This document shows positions 16,931-25,536 of a stretch of 32,032 nucleotides of DNA, in pieces; the stretch's first letter is position 1, and each line of letters begins with the position of its first letter. The position numbers were made by a program, and so were the translations under genes. The notes beneath the pieces were generated by a model. The model saw only the letters and a program-made list of their open reading frames with translations, was not told the DNA's origin and made no database searches. Source of the DNA: Oscillospiraceae bacterium (GTDB lineage: Bacteria > Bacillota_A > Clostridia > Oscillospirales > CAG-272); contig SVSF01000008.1 in the NCBI GenBank assembly GCA_015064425.1, positions 1-32,032 on the forward strand, given 5' to 3'.

Positions 16931-16970
16931 TTGACAAAAAAAGTCAAGTGGTTTATACTTAAAGTATAAA
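16931..16970 (+). promoter_or_regulatory. Strong promoter with two overlapping inverted repeats
   Basis: TTGACA (16931-16936), 17 bp, TATACT (16954-16959). TTGAC and GTCAA flank seven A's over the -35 (16931-16947). A perfect 9-bp inverted repeat with a one-base centre, TTTATACTT/AAGTATAAA (16952-16970), covers the -10. Confidence 0.8.
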
Positions 16971-16993
16971 TCTTTAAGATTGGAGAGACTAAA

Positions 16994-18889
16994 ATGTTTT
17001 GTACCAAATGCGGCGCGCCCATCGAAAACGGCTCTAAATTCTGCACAAAGTGCGGACAGCCTACAGATGTTGCGGCTGAGAAAAAAGACAATGTAGAAAC
17101 AAAGACTGAAGCTACCGCTCAGAACGGAGCTTCGAAGAATTCAAATGCCAATGCTGAAAAGGTGGCTGCCGCTGCAAACGAGTTTGCAAAGAAGGCTTCC
17201 GATGCAGCAGGTGTGGCTGCGAAAAAGGCATCTGCCGCAGCAGATATAGCTGCGAAAAAGGCAGATGAAGCTGCAGGCTTTGCAGCTGAAAAATTATCTA
17301 AGATCAGCGGTAAAAAGATCTCTAAGACACTTGTTACCATTGTCGCATCCGTGCTTGTCGTTGCTATTCTTGCAGGTGTTGTTGCACTTGCGTCAGGCGG
17401 ACTCGGAATGCCCTCCAACCCCGATAAGTATATGGCTAAGGTAGAAGAACAGTCTATTTTGAACGCAGTTGATACGGCTACTTCTGCATATGGTGAATAT
17501 CTGCAGATGCTCGAAGAGAAGAGCTACGCCTTTGGCGGTACTGCGGTTCTTTCTGTAAACGAAGACATTCTCGATTTTATAGGCGCTTTTGCGGATATAG
17601 ATCTTTCCTGGCTCGAAAACGTTTCCTTTACCGTTGACGAGGCAGTGAGCGAAAAATTCCTTAACTTTGCAACGACTATCAAGCTCAATGAAAAGATACT
17701 TGCGGATGCGGGTATAATCGTTGACTTTGAAAACGAAGAGCTCTACCTTCTCTCCGATATCCTTACCGAAGCTATCCTTGTAGAAGGACTCGGTGATTTC
17801 GATTACGAATCCTTCGAGAAGATAATGTCTATGGATTTTGCCAAGATGCTTCCCTCCGAAAAGGAGATCAACAAGTATGTTGAAAAGTATCTTAAGATAG
17901 TTCTTAAATATTTCTCCGACGTTGAAAAGGAAAAGGATACTGTAAAGGCTGAGGGCGTTGAACAGAAGCTTACCCTCTATACATATGAGCTTACCGAAGA
18001 AAAGCTTTGCAATATAGCTGTTGAGGTTCTTGAGACCTTTGAAAAGGATAAGGGACTCAAAAAACTGCTTGAAGAGACTATAAACAACGTAGCAGAGGCT
18101 ATGGAAGAAGACGTTGACGCGGATGAAATTCTTGATCAGATATACGACCAGATTCCCGATATTCTTGATACCCTTGAAGAGAGCGAACCCGGTGACAGCG
18201 TGCTTATCAAGCTTACGGACTATGTAAACAGCAAGCATGAGATCGTGGGAAGAAAGATCAGATCAGGCGGTCAGACCATTCTTGAATACGTTCTCACAAA
18301 GGACGGCAAGGACTTCGGCTTTAAGCTTAAGACTTCCGGCGATTATATTACCATTGAAGGCAAGGGTACTGAATCAAGAGGCGTATGGAACGGTGAGTTT
18401 GACATAGTTGCTCCCGCACTTGATCTTGGCATAGATGATATCGGTACTATCGTTCTTGAAGATTTCGAAATGAACGAAAAGGTTATGAAGGGATCCGTAT
18501 CTCTCGTTCCTTCCGATGAAATGCTCAACGCTATGATGTATGATGTTCCCTCTGCATTTGCTTCGATGCTCAGTGATTTCAGCCTCAGATTGGACCTCGA
18601 CGCAAAATGGAAGAAGAAGTCAGAAATGACACTGTCTCTTATGAATGACGACGATCCTTGGATAAGTATATCTGTAAGCGGAGAAGAGAAGAAATTCAAG
18701 AAGCCTTCTATTCCTTCCGAAACAGTCGATGTTGAAGATATTGATATAGACATCATCGATTTTGATGAACTTATGGACAGACTTGAAACTGCGGGAGTTC
18801 CCGATGATATATTGGATCTGCTTAACCTTGCAGAACTTATGGGCGGAGGTATGTCGTACGACTCTGCCGACAGTTATTACGGTTGGTAA
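16994..18889 (+). CDS. Zinc-ribbon membrane protein with Ala/Lys repeat linker and large extracellular domain
   Basis: A 631-residue protein. The N-terminal zinc ribbon has C3-x2-C6 and C17-x2-C20. Next is an Ala-rich stretch (about 45-105) of near-repeats such as AAKKASAAADIAAKKADEAA, likely helical or coiled. One transmembrane helix follows (about 112-135). The remaining roughly 490 residues are probably extracytoplasmic, acidic, and read as alternating strands and helices with no family I recognise. The zinc ribbon faces the cytoplasm under the positive-inside rule. GGAGAG precedes the ATG. It is a single-gene unit behind a near-consensus promoter. Zinc-ribbon/single-TM proteins of this plan are common in Clostridia; their function is unknown to me. 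Confidence 0.8.
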   Translation: MFCTKCGAPIENGSKFCTKCGQPTDVAAEKKDNVETKTEATAQNGASKNSNANAEKVAAAANEFAKKASDAAGVAAKKASAAADIAAKKADEAAGFAAEKLSKISGKKISKTLVTIVASVLVVAILAGVVALASGGLGMPSNPDKYMAKVEEQSILNAVDTATSAYGEYLQMLEEKSYAFGGTAVLSVNEDILDFIGAFADIDLSWLENVSFTVDEAVSEKFLNFATTIKLNEKILADAGIIVDFENEELYLLSDILTEAILVEGLGDFDYESFEKIMSMDFAKMLPSEKEINKYVEKYLKIVLKYFSDVEKEKDTVKAEGVEQKLTLYTYELTEEKLCNIAVEVLETFEKDKGLKKLLEETINNVAEAMEEDVDADEILDQIYDQIPDILDTLEESEPGDSVLIKLTDYVNSKHEIVGRKIRSGGQTILEYVLTKDGKDFGFKLKTSGDYITIEGKGTESRGVWNGEFDIVAPALDLGIDDIGTIVLEDFEMNEKVMKGSVSLVPSDEMLNAMMYDVPSAFASMLSDFSLRLDLDAKWKKKSEMTLSLMNDDDPWISISVSGEEKKFKKPSIPSETVDVEDIDIDIIDFDELMDRLETAGVPDDILDLLNLAELMGGGMSYDSADSYYGW

Positions 18890-18928
18890 TTTTTTGGTAT
18901 AAAACCATATATATTTTATGATTTATGC

Positions 18929-18963
18929 GGCGTCCCCGCCTGCGGAAAACCGCCGGGGACGCC
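18929..18963 (+). terminator. GC-rich hairpin after the zinc-ribbon membrane protein gene
   Basis: A 10-bp outer stem (GGCGTCCCCG with CGGGGACGCC) and an inner GCGG-AAAA-CCGC tetraloop hairpin, with a three-base bulge. No T-run follows at once, but a T6 run lies about 17 bases on. It also forms the leader of the exporter operon. Confidence 0.65.
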
Positions 18964-19002
18964 GATTTGACTTTAAAAGTTTTTTGCGAAAGGAACGGCA
19001 TA

Positions 19003-19671
19003 ATGCTTGCTGAAATAAAAGGAATCAAAAAGAGCTTTGGTAAAAACGAGGTGCTGAAGGATATATCGTTTTCTGCCGAAAGCGGAGAGTGTATCGGAAT
19101 ACTGGGAGGAAACGGAAGCGGTAAATCCACCCTTTTATCCATACTTGCGGGAATTCTTCAGCCGGACGGCGGAACATTTTCCTTGGACGGAGTTGAGGTG
19201 CTGAATAATAGAAAGCTTCACTCGGAGAAGGTAGGATATGTGCCTCAGGGAATTCCTCTTCTTGAGGAATTGAGCGCATATGACAATCTTTTGCTTTGGT
19301 ACACAAAGAAGGAGATGGAAGCGTCCCTTGAAAAAGGTGTTCTGAAGAGCCTTGGAATAGCGGAATTTCTGAAAAAGCCCGTATCCCGACTTTCAGGCGG
19401 CATGAAAAAAAGACTCTCCATAGGCTGCGCCCTGGCAAAGGGGCCTCCGCTTATGCTTTTGGATGAACCGTCCGCCGCATTGGACGTTATATGCAGAAAA
19501 GTTATATCGGATCACCTTTCTTCCTATAAGGCGGGTGGAGGTACGGTAATTATTGCCACTCACGATGCCCATGAACTGGATCTGTGCGACAGATGGTTCA
19601 TAATCAAGGAAGGAACCTTGTGCCCCTTCGTTTATAACGGAGACATTAATGCTTTGGCGGAGATGCTGTGA
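19003..19671 (+). CDS. ABC transporter ATP-binding protein (ABC-2 exporter)
   Basis: A 222-residue ATPase. Walker A is GGNGSGKST (35-43), the Q-loop is Q82, the signature is LSGGM (130-134), Walker B is LMLLDEP (150-156) and the switch His is H187. It is short and has no C-terminal accessory domain, typical of CcmA-like drug, antibiotic or lipid exporter ATPases. The frame opens upstream at 18925 but would run through the terminator hairpin; AAAGGAA precedes the ATG at 19003. Its stop overlaps the first permease start, so the three genes form one operon. Confidence 0.93.
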   Translation: MLAEIKGIKKSFGKNEVLKDISFSAESGECIGILGGNGSGKSTLLSILAGILQPDGGTFSLDGVEVLNNRKLHSEKVGYVPQGIPLLEELSAYDNLLLWYTKKEMEASLEKGVLKSLGIAEFLKKPVSRLSGGMKKRLSIGCALAKGPPLMLLDEPSAALDVICRKVISDHLSSYKAGGGTVIIATHDAHELDLCDRWFIIKEGTLCPFVYNGDINALAEML

Positions 19672-20930
19672 TGAGCTTGTATTTTAAATATTTACGGCTT
19701 CAATGTAAGCGTGTTTTTAAGACTTTGCCGAAAGTGTTTTCCGTTTCTCTTGCTTTGTGTCTGTTTTTGTCCGTTATTGCTGTAAGCCTTTTTAATATGG
19801 ACTCGGAAAGTGAAGAAAAGCGAAAGATAAATATCGGAATAGTCGGGGAAACCGATGATCCTTACGTAAGTATGGGAGTTGCGGCTCTCAGAAATATGGA
19901 CAGTTCCAGATTTGCAATGGACGTTGTGAGTCTGACTGCGGATGAAGCTGAAGCTGCACTGAAAAAAGGCGATATATCCGCATATGCCGTAATACCCGGA
20001 GATTTTATAGAAAATGCACTTGCGGGGGACGTGGGCAGCATAAGCTTTTACAGTTCCTCGGGAGACAGCGGTATAATTCCCCTGTTTAAAGAGGAGATAG
20101 CTCTTTTTGTGGAAGAACTGATGGTACATTCGCAAAAAGGCACCTATGGAATGAACGAGGCTATGAAGGCTGAGGGTGCGGCTGACAGATGGAAAAGAAT
20201 GAACGATATATGTGTTGAGTATCTGAGTCTTATTCTTTCACGTTCGGATCTGTCGGAGCTTGAAATATTGGGCATTTCCGATGAATTATCTCTGGCATCA
20301 TATTTTGTGTGCGGACTCGGTGTCTTCTTCCTTATGCTTTGGGGAATCGGTACTTGCTCCCTGTTCTCAAAGAGGGATATGGGCATAAAACGTCTGCTTC
20401 GTGCCAAAGGAACGGGATGCTTTGCCCAGATAAGTGCGGAATTTATTCCGTATACAGCTCTTATGTATGCGGATCTTTTGCTGATAATAGCTATTTTCGG
20501 CACGGTTTTTTCACTTGTGCCAAATGCGGTTTCAACGTTCCCGGAACTTAACGGAACGGATCTCGGATGGCTTATTTCCTTTGCGGTAAAGATGATACCT
20601 GTGGTCTTATGCCTTTCGGCTATACAGTTCGCTCTCTACGAAGCCGCAGGCGGAGGAGTGGGAGGAACGCTTTTGCAGTTTATTATTTTTCTTGCTCTCG
20701 GATATGCAGGGGGATGCTTGTATCCCATTCACTTCCTTCCCAAGACTATGCAGGATATGTCAGTTATATTGCCATCCTCGGCATCAAGAAGCTATATGGC
20801 GGGACTGTTTTTTGATGAGATATCGTCATTTGACTTTTCCGTAATAATAATTTATGCTGCCGCAGCTCTCGGACTGGCTGCCTTCGTAAGAAGCAGAAGG
20901 CTTTACGGAAGGGAGGCGGGTGACCGATGA
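19671..20930 (+). CDS. ABC-2 type permease, first subunit
   Basis: A 419-residue membrane protein. One N-terminal membrane helix (about 18-36) is followed by an extracytoplasmic domain of about 170 residues, then a cluster of about five hydrophobic segments, the ABC-2 exporter layout. The text INIGIVGETDDPYV and SAYAVIPGDF is typical of the YhgE/ABC-2 extracellular domain, where the latter usually reads ...a.ivIP.dF. GTG (19668) and ATG (19671) are both possible starts; GGAG eight bases before the ATG favours it. It overlaps the ATPase gene. The substrate is unknown. Confidence 0.87.
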   Translation: MSLYFKYLRLQCKRVFKTLPKVFSVSLALCLFLSVIAVSLFNMDSESEEKRKINIGIVGETDDPYVSMGVAALRNMDSSRFAMDVVSLTADEAEAALKKGDISAYAVIPGDFIENALAGDVGSISFYSSSGDSGIIPLFKEEIALFVEELMVHSQKGTYGMNEAMKAEGAADRWKRMNDICVEYLSLILSRSDLSELEILGISDELSLASYFVCGLGVFFLMLWGIGTCSLFSKRDMGIKRLLRAKGTGCFAQISAEFIPYTALMYADLLLIIAIFGTVFSLVPNAVSTFPELNGTDLGWLISFAVKMIPVVLCLSAIQFALYEAAGGGVGGTLLQFIIFLALGYAGGCLYPIHFLPKTMQDMSVILPSSASRSYMAGLFFDEISSFDFSVIIIYAAAALGLAAFVRSRRLYGREAGDR

Positions 20931-22075
20931 AAAAGCTCAGAATAGTTTTTGTCTGGTGGTTTATGCTTACCAAAAGACTGTTCAGACAATGGGCATATGC
21001 TCTTATTATTCTTTCCGTTCCTGTGCTCGCTTTAGCTCTCAGCGCAGTATCTTCCGAGGAAAGCGGTATTTTAAGTATTGCTTTGGGAAGAGATGCTGAA
21101 GATCCTCTTTCTGAAGAGATAATACAAAGCTTTATGAAGGATGAGGGACTTGTAAACTTTATTGACTGCGGCAGAGCGGAAGATGCTCTTGATACTCTAT
21201 ATAAAGGCGATGCCGATGCTGCATGGATATTCCCTGAGGATTTTTCCTCATCTCCCGATGACTTTGTTTACGGAAAGCTTTCGGATGAGGGAAAAGTGAG
21301 GATATATCAGAGGGAAGAAAACGTGCTTCTCGGTTTTATACACGAAAAACTATACGGCAGACTTTACGGATATTGCTCTGAAGCTATGTATATAAACTTT
21401 GTACGGGAGAACGTAGCGGAGCTTGACGGTATGAGTGATGATGAGCTTATGGAATATTACGATGCTGTGAATCCGAAGGGTGAGATATTCGACTTTGTAA
21501 GCTCTGCAGACGTGAAGGCAGAAGAAAAGGGATATCTTATCGCACCTTTGCGAGGACTTTTTGCTTTGATAATACTATTATGCGGAATATCTCTCACTAT
21601 GGCATACGGAAAAGACGAAAGAAACGGTACATTTACCTGGATCCCCGGCAATTTTAAGACGGTATTTTCATATATATATAAAGCCCAGGCTTTGTTTTAC
21701 GTTGCTGCGGCGGTAATTATTGCTTTGTGTCTGTCCGGAATTGCGCTGCCTCCGGGGCGAGAACTGCTTATGATGGTACTATATGTTATGCAGTGCCTCG
21801 TATTCCTTGATCTTTTAAAAATTGTTTTCGGAGACGGAAGTCTCCTTGCAGCCATAAGTCCCGTACTTATGATAGGACTTACTGCAGTCTGCCCCGTATT
21901 TTTCAATATAAAGAGTTTGTATCCGTTACAGCTTTGCCTTCCTCCCTACTATTATCTGAGCTCTGCTTATGATGATGCTTATCTTTGGAGAATGGTTTTG
22001 TATACAGTTGTATTATTTGCGGTAAATATGCTTACCGTAAAACTGAAATATGTTTTAAGACAAAAAAAGAACTGA
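20927..22075 (+). CDS. ABC-2 type permease, second subunit
   Basis: A 382-residue paralogue-like partner of the preceding permease with the same layout: an N-terminal helix (about 14-38), an extracytoplasmic domain containing ILSIALGRDAEDPLS and DADAAWIFPEDF, then about five C-terminal hydrophobic segments. Start and upstream stop overlap as ATGA. Two different ABC-2 permeases plus one ATPase suggest a heterodimeric exporter. No substrate gene, precursor peptide or immunity gene is visible next to it. Confidence 0.87.
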   Translation: MKKLRIVFVWWFMLTKRLFRQWAYALIILSVPVLALALSAVSSEESGILSIALGRDAEDPLSEEIIQSFMKDEGLVNFIDCGRAEDALDTLYKGDADAAWIFPEDFSSSPDDFVYGKLSDEGKVRIYQREENVLLGFIHEKLYGRLYGYCSEAMYINFVRENVAELDGMSDDELMEYYDAVNPKGEIFDFVSSADVKAEEKGYLIAPLRGLFALIILLCGISLTMAYGKDERNGTFTWIPGNFKTVFSYIYKAQALFYVAAAVIIALCLSGIALPPGRELLMMVLYVMQCLVFLDLLKIVFGDGSLLAAISPVLMIGLTAVCPVFFNIKSLYPLQLCLPPYYYLSSAYDDAYLWRMVLYTVVLFAVNMLTVKLKYVLRQKKN

Positions 22076-22080
22076 AATTC

Positions 22081-22115
22081 AATGAGCAAGTCCGGTCATG
22101 GCGAACTTGCTCATT
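22081..22115. terminator. Terminator between the exporter operon and galE
   Basis: An 11-bp perfect stem (AATGAGCAAGT with ACTTGCTCATT) and a 13-base loop that can close two more pairs, between convergent stops. The T-run is short on both strands. Confidence 0.75.
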
Positions 22116-22129
22116 TTATATCAGCTCTT

Positions 22130-23146
22130 TTATTTATCATATCCGTTGGGATTGTTTTTCTGCCAGTTCCAACTGTCTCGAACCATATCCCTGAGATCCT
22201 TTTCTGCTTTCCAACCCAAAAGCCTGTTTGCCTTTTCGGGATCCGCATAGTTTGCATCAAGGTCACCTGCGCGTCTGGGAGCGATAACGTAAGGAACGGG
22301 TACTTCATTTACTTTACTGAAGGTATTCACAAGATCGAGAACGCTGATTCCGTACCCCGTGCCCGCATTGAATATCTCAACGCCTTCGTGATCCATACAG
22401 TATTTCATTGCCGCAACGTGAGCCTTGGCAAGATCACAGACGTGGATATAGTCTCTGACCCCGGTTCCGTCGGGAGTGTTGTAGTCGTTACCAAATACCT
22501 TAAGTTCTTTAAGCTTTCCTACCGCCACCTGAGTCACGAAAGGCATAAGATTGTTGGGTATTCCGTTGGGGTGCTCCCCTATAAGTCCGGAAGGATGGGC
22601 GCCTACGGGATTGAAATATCTTAAAAGAATAGGGGAAAATCCGGGACGTGAAAATGCATGATCCGTAAGGATCTGCTCTATCATGAGCTTCGTCCATCCG
22701 TATGGATTGGAACATGGACCTGTTTTCATATCTTCGGTGCAGGGAAGCTTTTCGGGCTCACCGTATACTGTGGCGGAGCTACTGAAGATTATTTTTTCAA
22801 CTCCGTGTTTTTCCATGCACTCAAGAAGCGAGAGAGTGGAGTCTATGTTGCATCGGTAGTATTTCAAGGGGATCTTCACGGATTCTCCTACTGCCTTAAG
22901 ACCTGCAAAATGAATGACTCCGTCTATTTTATGCTCTTTGAAAATTCTGTCGAGGCTATCCTTGTCTCTTACGTCTGCTTCGTAAACTACGGGTCTCTTA
23001 CCCGTGATCTTTTCTATTCTGTTTATTACCTCAGGGCTGCTGTTGCTGTAGTTATCAACTATAACGGTCTCATGACCGCATTCTATAAGTTCTACCGCAG
23101 TGTGCGAGCCAATATATCCGGCTCCGCCTGTAAGCAAGATCTTCAT
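22130..23146 (-). CDS. galE: UDP-glucose 4-epimerase
   Basis: A 338-residue NAD-dependent short-chain dehydrogenase that interconverts UDP-glucose and UDP-galactose for the Leloir pathway and surface glycan precursors. The NAD-binding GGAGYIGS motif spans 7-14. The catalytic residues S124, Y149 and K153 fall at the same numbers as in E. coli GalE. Full family length. GTGAGG precedes the ATG on the minus strand. It is transcribed alone from a consensus promoter. It could supply precursors for the acetylated or GT2-made polysaccharides encoded nearby, but this is only contextual. Confidence 0.96.
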   Translation of the reverse strand: MKILLTGGAGYIGSHTAVELIECGHETVIVDNYSNSSPEVINRIEKITGKRPVVYEADVRDKDSLDRIFKEHKIDGVIHFAGLKAVGESVKIPLKYYRCNIDSTLSLLECMEKHGVEKIIFSSSATVYGEPEKLPCTEDMKTGPCSNPYGWTKLMIEQILTDHAFSRPGFSPILLRYFNPVGAHPSGLIGEHPNGIPNNLMPFVTQVAVGKLKELKVFGNDYNTPDGTGVRDYIHVCDLAKAHVAAMKYCMDHEGVEIFNAGTGYGISVLDLVNTFSKVNEVPVPYVIAPRRAGDLDANYADPEKANRLLGWKAEKDLRDMVRDSWNWQKNNPNGYDK

Positions 23147-23178
23147 ATTTTTACCTCACTAAGTCTGTCTTTAATAAA

Positions 23179-23207
23179 ATTATATATCATATTTCTTTTG
23201 GTGTCAA
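23179..23207 (-). promoter_or_regulatory. Consensus promoter of galE
   Basis: On the minus strand: TTGACA (23207-23202), 17 bp, TATAAT (23184-23179). Both hexamers match consensus exactly, suggesting strong constitutive expression. Confidence 0.92.
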
Positions 23208-23303
23208 TCTGTTGTGTTGGGTAAAACAAGTTAAAAATTAAGGAATATAAGATGAGAGTGAAAAAACTGCATTTTTATCAAAAAAACTTTATTGCGATAA
23301 TTT

Positions 23304-23320
23304 ACGAAAGCGCTTTTCGT
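23304..23320. promoter_or_regulatory. LacI-family or CcpA-like operator candidate
   Basis: ACGAAA-GCGCT-TTTCGT is a 6-bp inverted repeat with a GCGC core, as in LacI-family sites. It matches 12 of 16 positions of the cre consensus WTGNAARCGNWWWCAW by my count. It lies about 70 bases before the opp -35. Confidence 0.35.
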
Positions 23321-23374
23321 CGGAAAAATATAATAAAATGTGTAAAAAAGCATTAGATTTCCGATTGTAAGTGG

Positions 23375-23408
23375 TTGAAAAAAAGTTACATTTGTAGTAT
23401 AATACTAC
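23375..23408 (+). promoter_or_regulatory. opp operon promoter with palindrome over the -10
   Basis: TTGAAA (23375-23380), 17 bp, TATAAT (23398-23403). Perfect 7-bp arms GTAGTAT/ATACTAC with a one-base centre (23394-23408) enclose the -10, so a repressor bound there would block RNA polymerase. Confidence 0.8.
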
Positions 23409-23509
23409 TAAGTATGTTAATAAAAAGTACACAATTGTAACTCTATGACACCTTTGGGATATTTGGAATATTCCGTAAGGTGCTGGATATATGCGAAAGG
23501 AAAAGCAAA

Positions 23510-24439
23510 ATGAACTCCAAGACATTGCTCTACATTCTAAAAAGAATTGCATTGGCTTTGCTTACTGTGTGGGTAGTCATAACCGTAACGTTTTTTGTAA
23601 TGCGTGCGGTACCGGGCGGCCCATTCATAGGTGAAAAAGCAACTACCCCTGCGGTTCAGGCGGCTCTTGAAGCCAAGTACGGTATGGACAAACCCCTTCT
23701 CGTTCAGTACGGTACATATTTGAAGGATATTTTTACAAAGCTTGATTTCGGACCTTCTCTTAAGCAGAGAGGCCGCGAAGTAATAGATATTATCGGAGAC
23801 GGTCTTAAGACCTCCGCGAAGCTTGGTATTATTGCCGCTTTCTCAGCTCTCGGCATCGGTGTTGTGTTGGGATCGGTAGCCGCACTTCGCCGCAACAAGA
23901 TAATTGACAAGATCATTATGGTAGTTACTACGGCATTCGTTTCCATGCCTTCCTTTATTATGGGATCTTTGCTTCTTGTAGTTTTCTCCATAAAGCTGGC
24001 TGTTTTTCCTGCCAACGGAACTGAGGCGGGAGGACTTATACTTCCTATAATCACTCTGTCCCTTTATCCTATGGCTTATATCACCAGACTTACACGTTCA
24101 TCTATGCTGGACGTTTTGGGTCAGGACTATATCCGTACCGCAAAGGCGAAGGGCGTTTCCGGTGTGAAGATAATATTCGGCCACGCTCTCAAGAATTCTC
24201 TCATTCCCGTTATCACCTACTTTGGTCCTATGCTTGCATATATTGTTACGGGATCTCTCGTAGTTGAACAGATATTTGCAGTTCCCGGCATCGGACGTGC
24301 ATTTGTTAACAGTATCACCAACCGTGACTACCCTCTCATTATGGGTACCACTATCGTATTGGCTGTACTTATTGTTGTAATGAACCTCATAAGCGATATA
24401 CTTTATAAGGTCGTTGACCCCAGAATCAATCTTGAATAA
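23510..24439 (+). CDS. oppB: Oligopeptide/dipeptide ABC importer permease, OppB/DppB type
   Basis: A 309-residue membrane protein with about six transmembrane segments. The N-terminal ILKRIALALLTVWVVITVTF and RAVPGGPF are classic OppB/DppB. The ATPase-docking loop reads DYIRTAKAKGVSG. The longest frame opens at 23480, but GAAAGGAAAAG precedes the ATG at 23510 and the protein then begins like its family. It is the first gene of a five-gene operon oppBCDF-SBP. Opp or Dpp specificity (peptides, or nickel) cannot be told from the permease alone; the binding protein points to oligopeptides. Confidence 0.95.
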   Translation: MNSKTLLYILKRIALALLTVWVVITVTFFVMRAVPGGPFIGEKATTPAVQAALEAKYGMDKPLLVQYGTYLKDIFTKLDFGPSLKQRGREVIDIIGDGLKTSAKLGIIAAFSALGIGVVLGSVAALRRNKIIDKIIMVVTTAFVSMPSFIMGSLLLVVFSIKLAVFPANGTEAGGLILPIITLSLYPMAYITRLTRSSMLDVLGQDYIRTAKAKGVSGVKIIFGHALKNSLIPVITYFGPMLAYIVTGSLVVEQIFAVPGIGRAFVNSITNRDYPLIMGTTIVLAVLIVVMNLISDILYKVVDPRINLE

Positions 24440-24452
24440 GGAGGAATGTGAA

Positions 24453-25511
24453 ATGAATAAGAACCCTTTCAGTTTACAGCTTGACGTTGATGCATTCCTT
24501 CCCGCTTCGGAAGAGGACAAGGCATATATGGTACAGATGCGTCCCTCTACCACCTTCTTTAAGGACGGTATGAAGCGTCTGTTCAAAAACAAGATCGCGA
24601 CGGCAAGCCTTATTATAATAATCGTAATAACTCTCGCATCAATCTTTCTTCCCATGTTCTGGCCTTATAGCTATGACAGAATGCTTGGCGTAGCTCCCGG
24701 TAAAAAGGTAGATGCGTCGTATAACAATCTTTCTCCTTTTGAATACGGAGAAACAGAACTTGCAAAGATAGAAGCGGGTGAAAAGGTATTCCCCCATATA
24801 TTCGGAACCGATGCTTCCGGTCGTGACTACTTTATAAGAGTGGTGTACGGAACAAGAATATCTCTTGCAGTCGGCTTCTTCGCAAGTATAATAGTTCTTA
24901 TTATAGGTATGACCATCGGCTCTATCGCCGGATATTGCGGCGGTAAGGTGGATATAATCATAATGCGTATCGTTGATATTATATATTCACTTCCGGATAT
25001 GCTTATGGTAATTCTTCTCGCATCGGTGCTTAAGGTATCTTTGGGACCGGTCATAGAAAACAGCTTCCTTAATAAAATAGGAAGTAACATAATCAGCCTC
25101 TTTATTATATTCGGTCTCCTTTATTGGGTATCAATGTCCCGTCTTATCCGCGGACAGATACTCTCCCTCCGTGAACAGGAGTACGTTCTCGCAGCAAAGG
25201 CTACGGGAGCAAAGGCAGGCTGGATAATCAAGAAGCACCTTCTTCCCAACTGTATAAGCGTTGTTATTATTTCAACGGCACTTCAGATACCCAGTGCGAT
25301 CTTTACGGAGAGCTATCTTTCATTCCTCGGCCTCGGCGTAAATGCGCCTATGCCCTCGCTCGGATCCCTTGCTTCTGACGCACTTAACGGTATCACCTCA
25401 TATTCGTACCGTCTCGTTATCCCTGCTGTGATCATTTCTCTGATAGTTCTCTCATTGAACCTCTTCGGCGATGGCTTGCGTGACGCATTTGACCCCAAGC
25501 TTCGTAACTGA
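24453..25511 (+). CDS. oppC: Oligopeptide ABC importer permease, OppC type
   Basis: A 352-residue partner permease. A cytoplasmic N-terminal extension of about 45 residues is followed by a first membrane helix (about 50-70), the extracytoplasmic HIFGTDASGRDYF signature, and four or five further helices. The docking loop is EYVLAAKATGAKAG. The start is ATG 24453 with AAGGAGG upstream; a longer frame from 24414 overlaps oppB without a site. Confidence 0.95.
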   Translation: MNKNPFSLQLDVDAFLPASEEDKAYMVQMRPSTTFFKDGMKRLFKNKIATASLIIIIVITLASIFLPMFWPYSYDRMLGVAPGKKVDASYNNLSPFEYGETELAKIEAGEKVFPHIFGTDASGRDYFIRVVYGTRISLAVGFFASIIVLIIGMTIGSIAGYCGGKVDIIIMRIVDIIYSLPDMLMVILLASVLKVSLGPVIENSFLNKIGSNIISLFIIFGLLYWVSMSRLIRGQILSLREQEYVLAAKATGAKAGWIIKKHLLPNCISVVIISTALQIPSAIFTESYLSFLGLGVNAPMPSLGSLASDALNGITSYSYRLVIPAVIISLIVLSLNLFGDGLRDAFDPKLRN

Positions 25512-25536
25512 TCGGTAAAGAAAGGAGATATGAAAA

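Larger units (their letters stand above)
23147..23509. other. Intergenic control region between galE and the opp operon
   Basis: About 360 AT-rich bases without a convincing gene. From left to right it holds the galE promoter, a LacI/cre-like inverted repeat (23304-23320), an isolated TATAAT (23329-23334) without a good -35, the opp promoter with its palindrome (23375-23408), a CACAATTGTAAC element (23430-23441) in the leader, and the oppB ribosome binding site. Confidence 0.7.

Noticed and set aside
18929..18963. GC-rich structure considered as a riboswitch for the exporter operon
   Set aside because: A simple bulged hairpin with a GAAAAC loop and no conserved aptamer features; a terminator or processed leader explains it.
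19003..22075. Exporter operon considered as a lantibiotic or bacteriocin export/immunity system
   Set aside because: No precursor peptide, modification enzyme or protease is encoded next to it, and the nearest two-component system is in a separate transcription unit.
22082..22624. Plus-strand 180-codon frame opposite the 3' part of galE
   Set aside because: It overlaps a certain galE coding sequence and the terminator; composition and text show it is a shadow frame.
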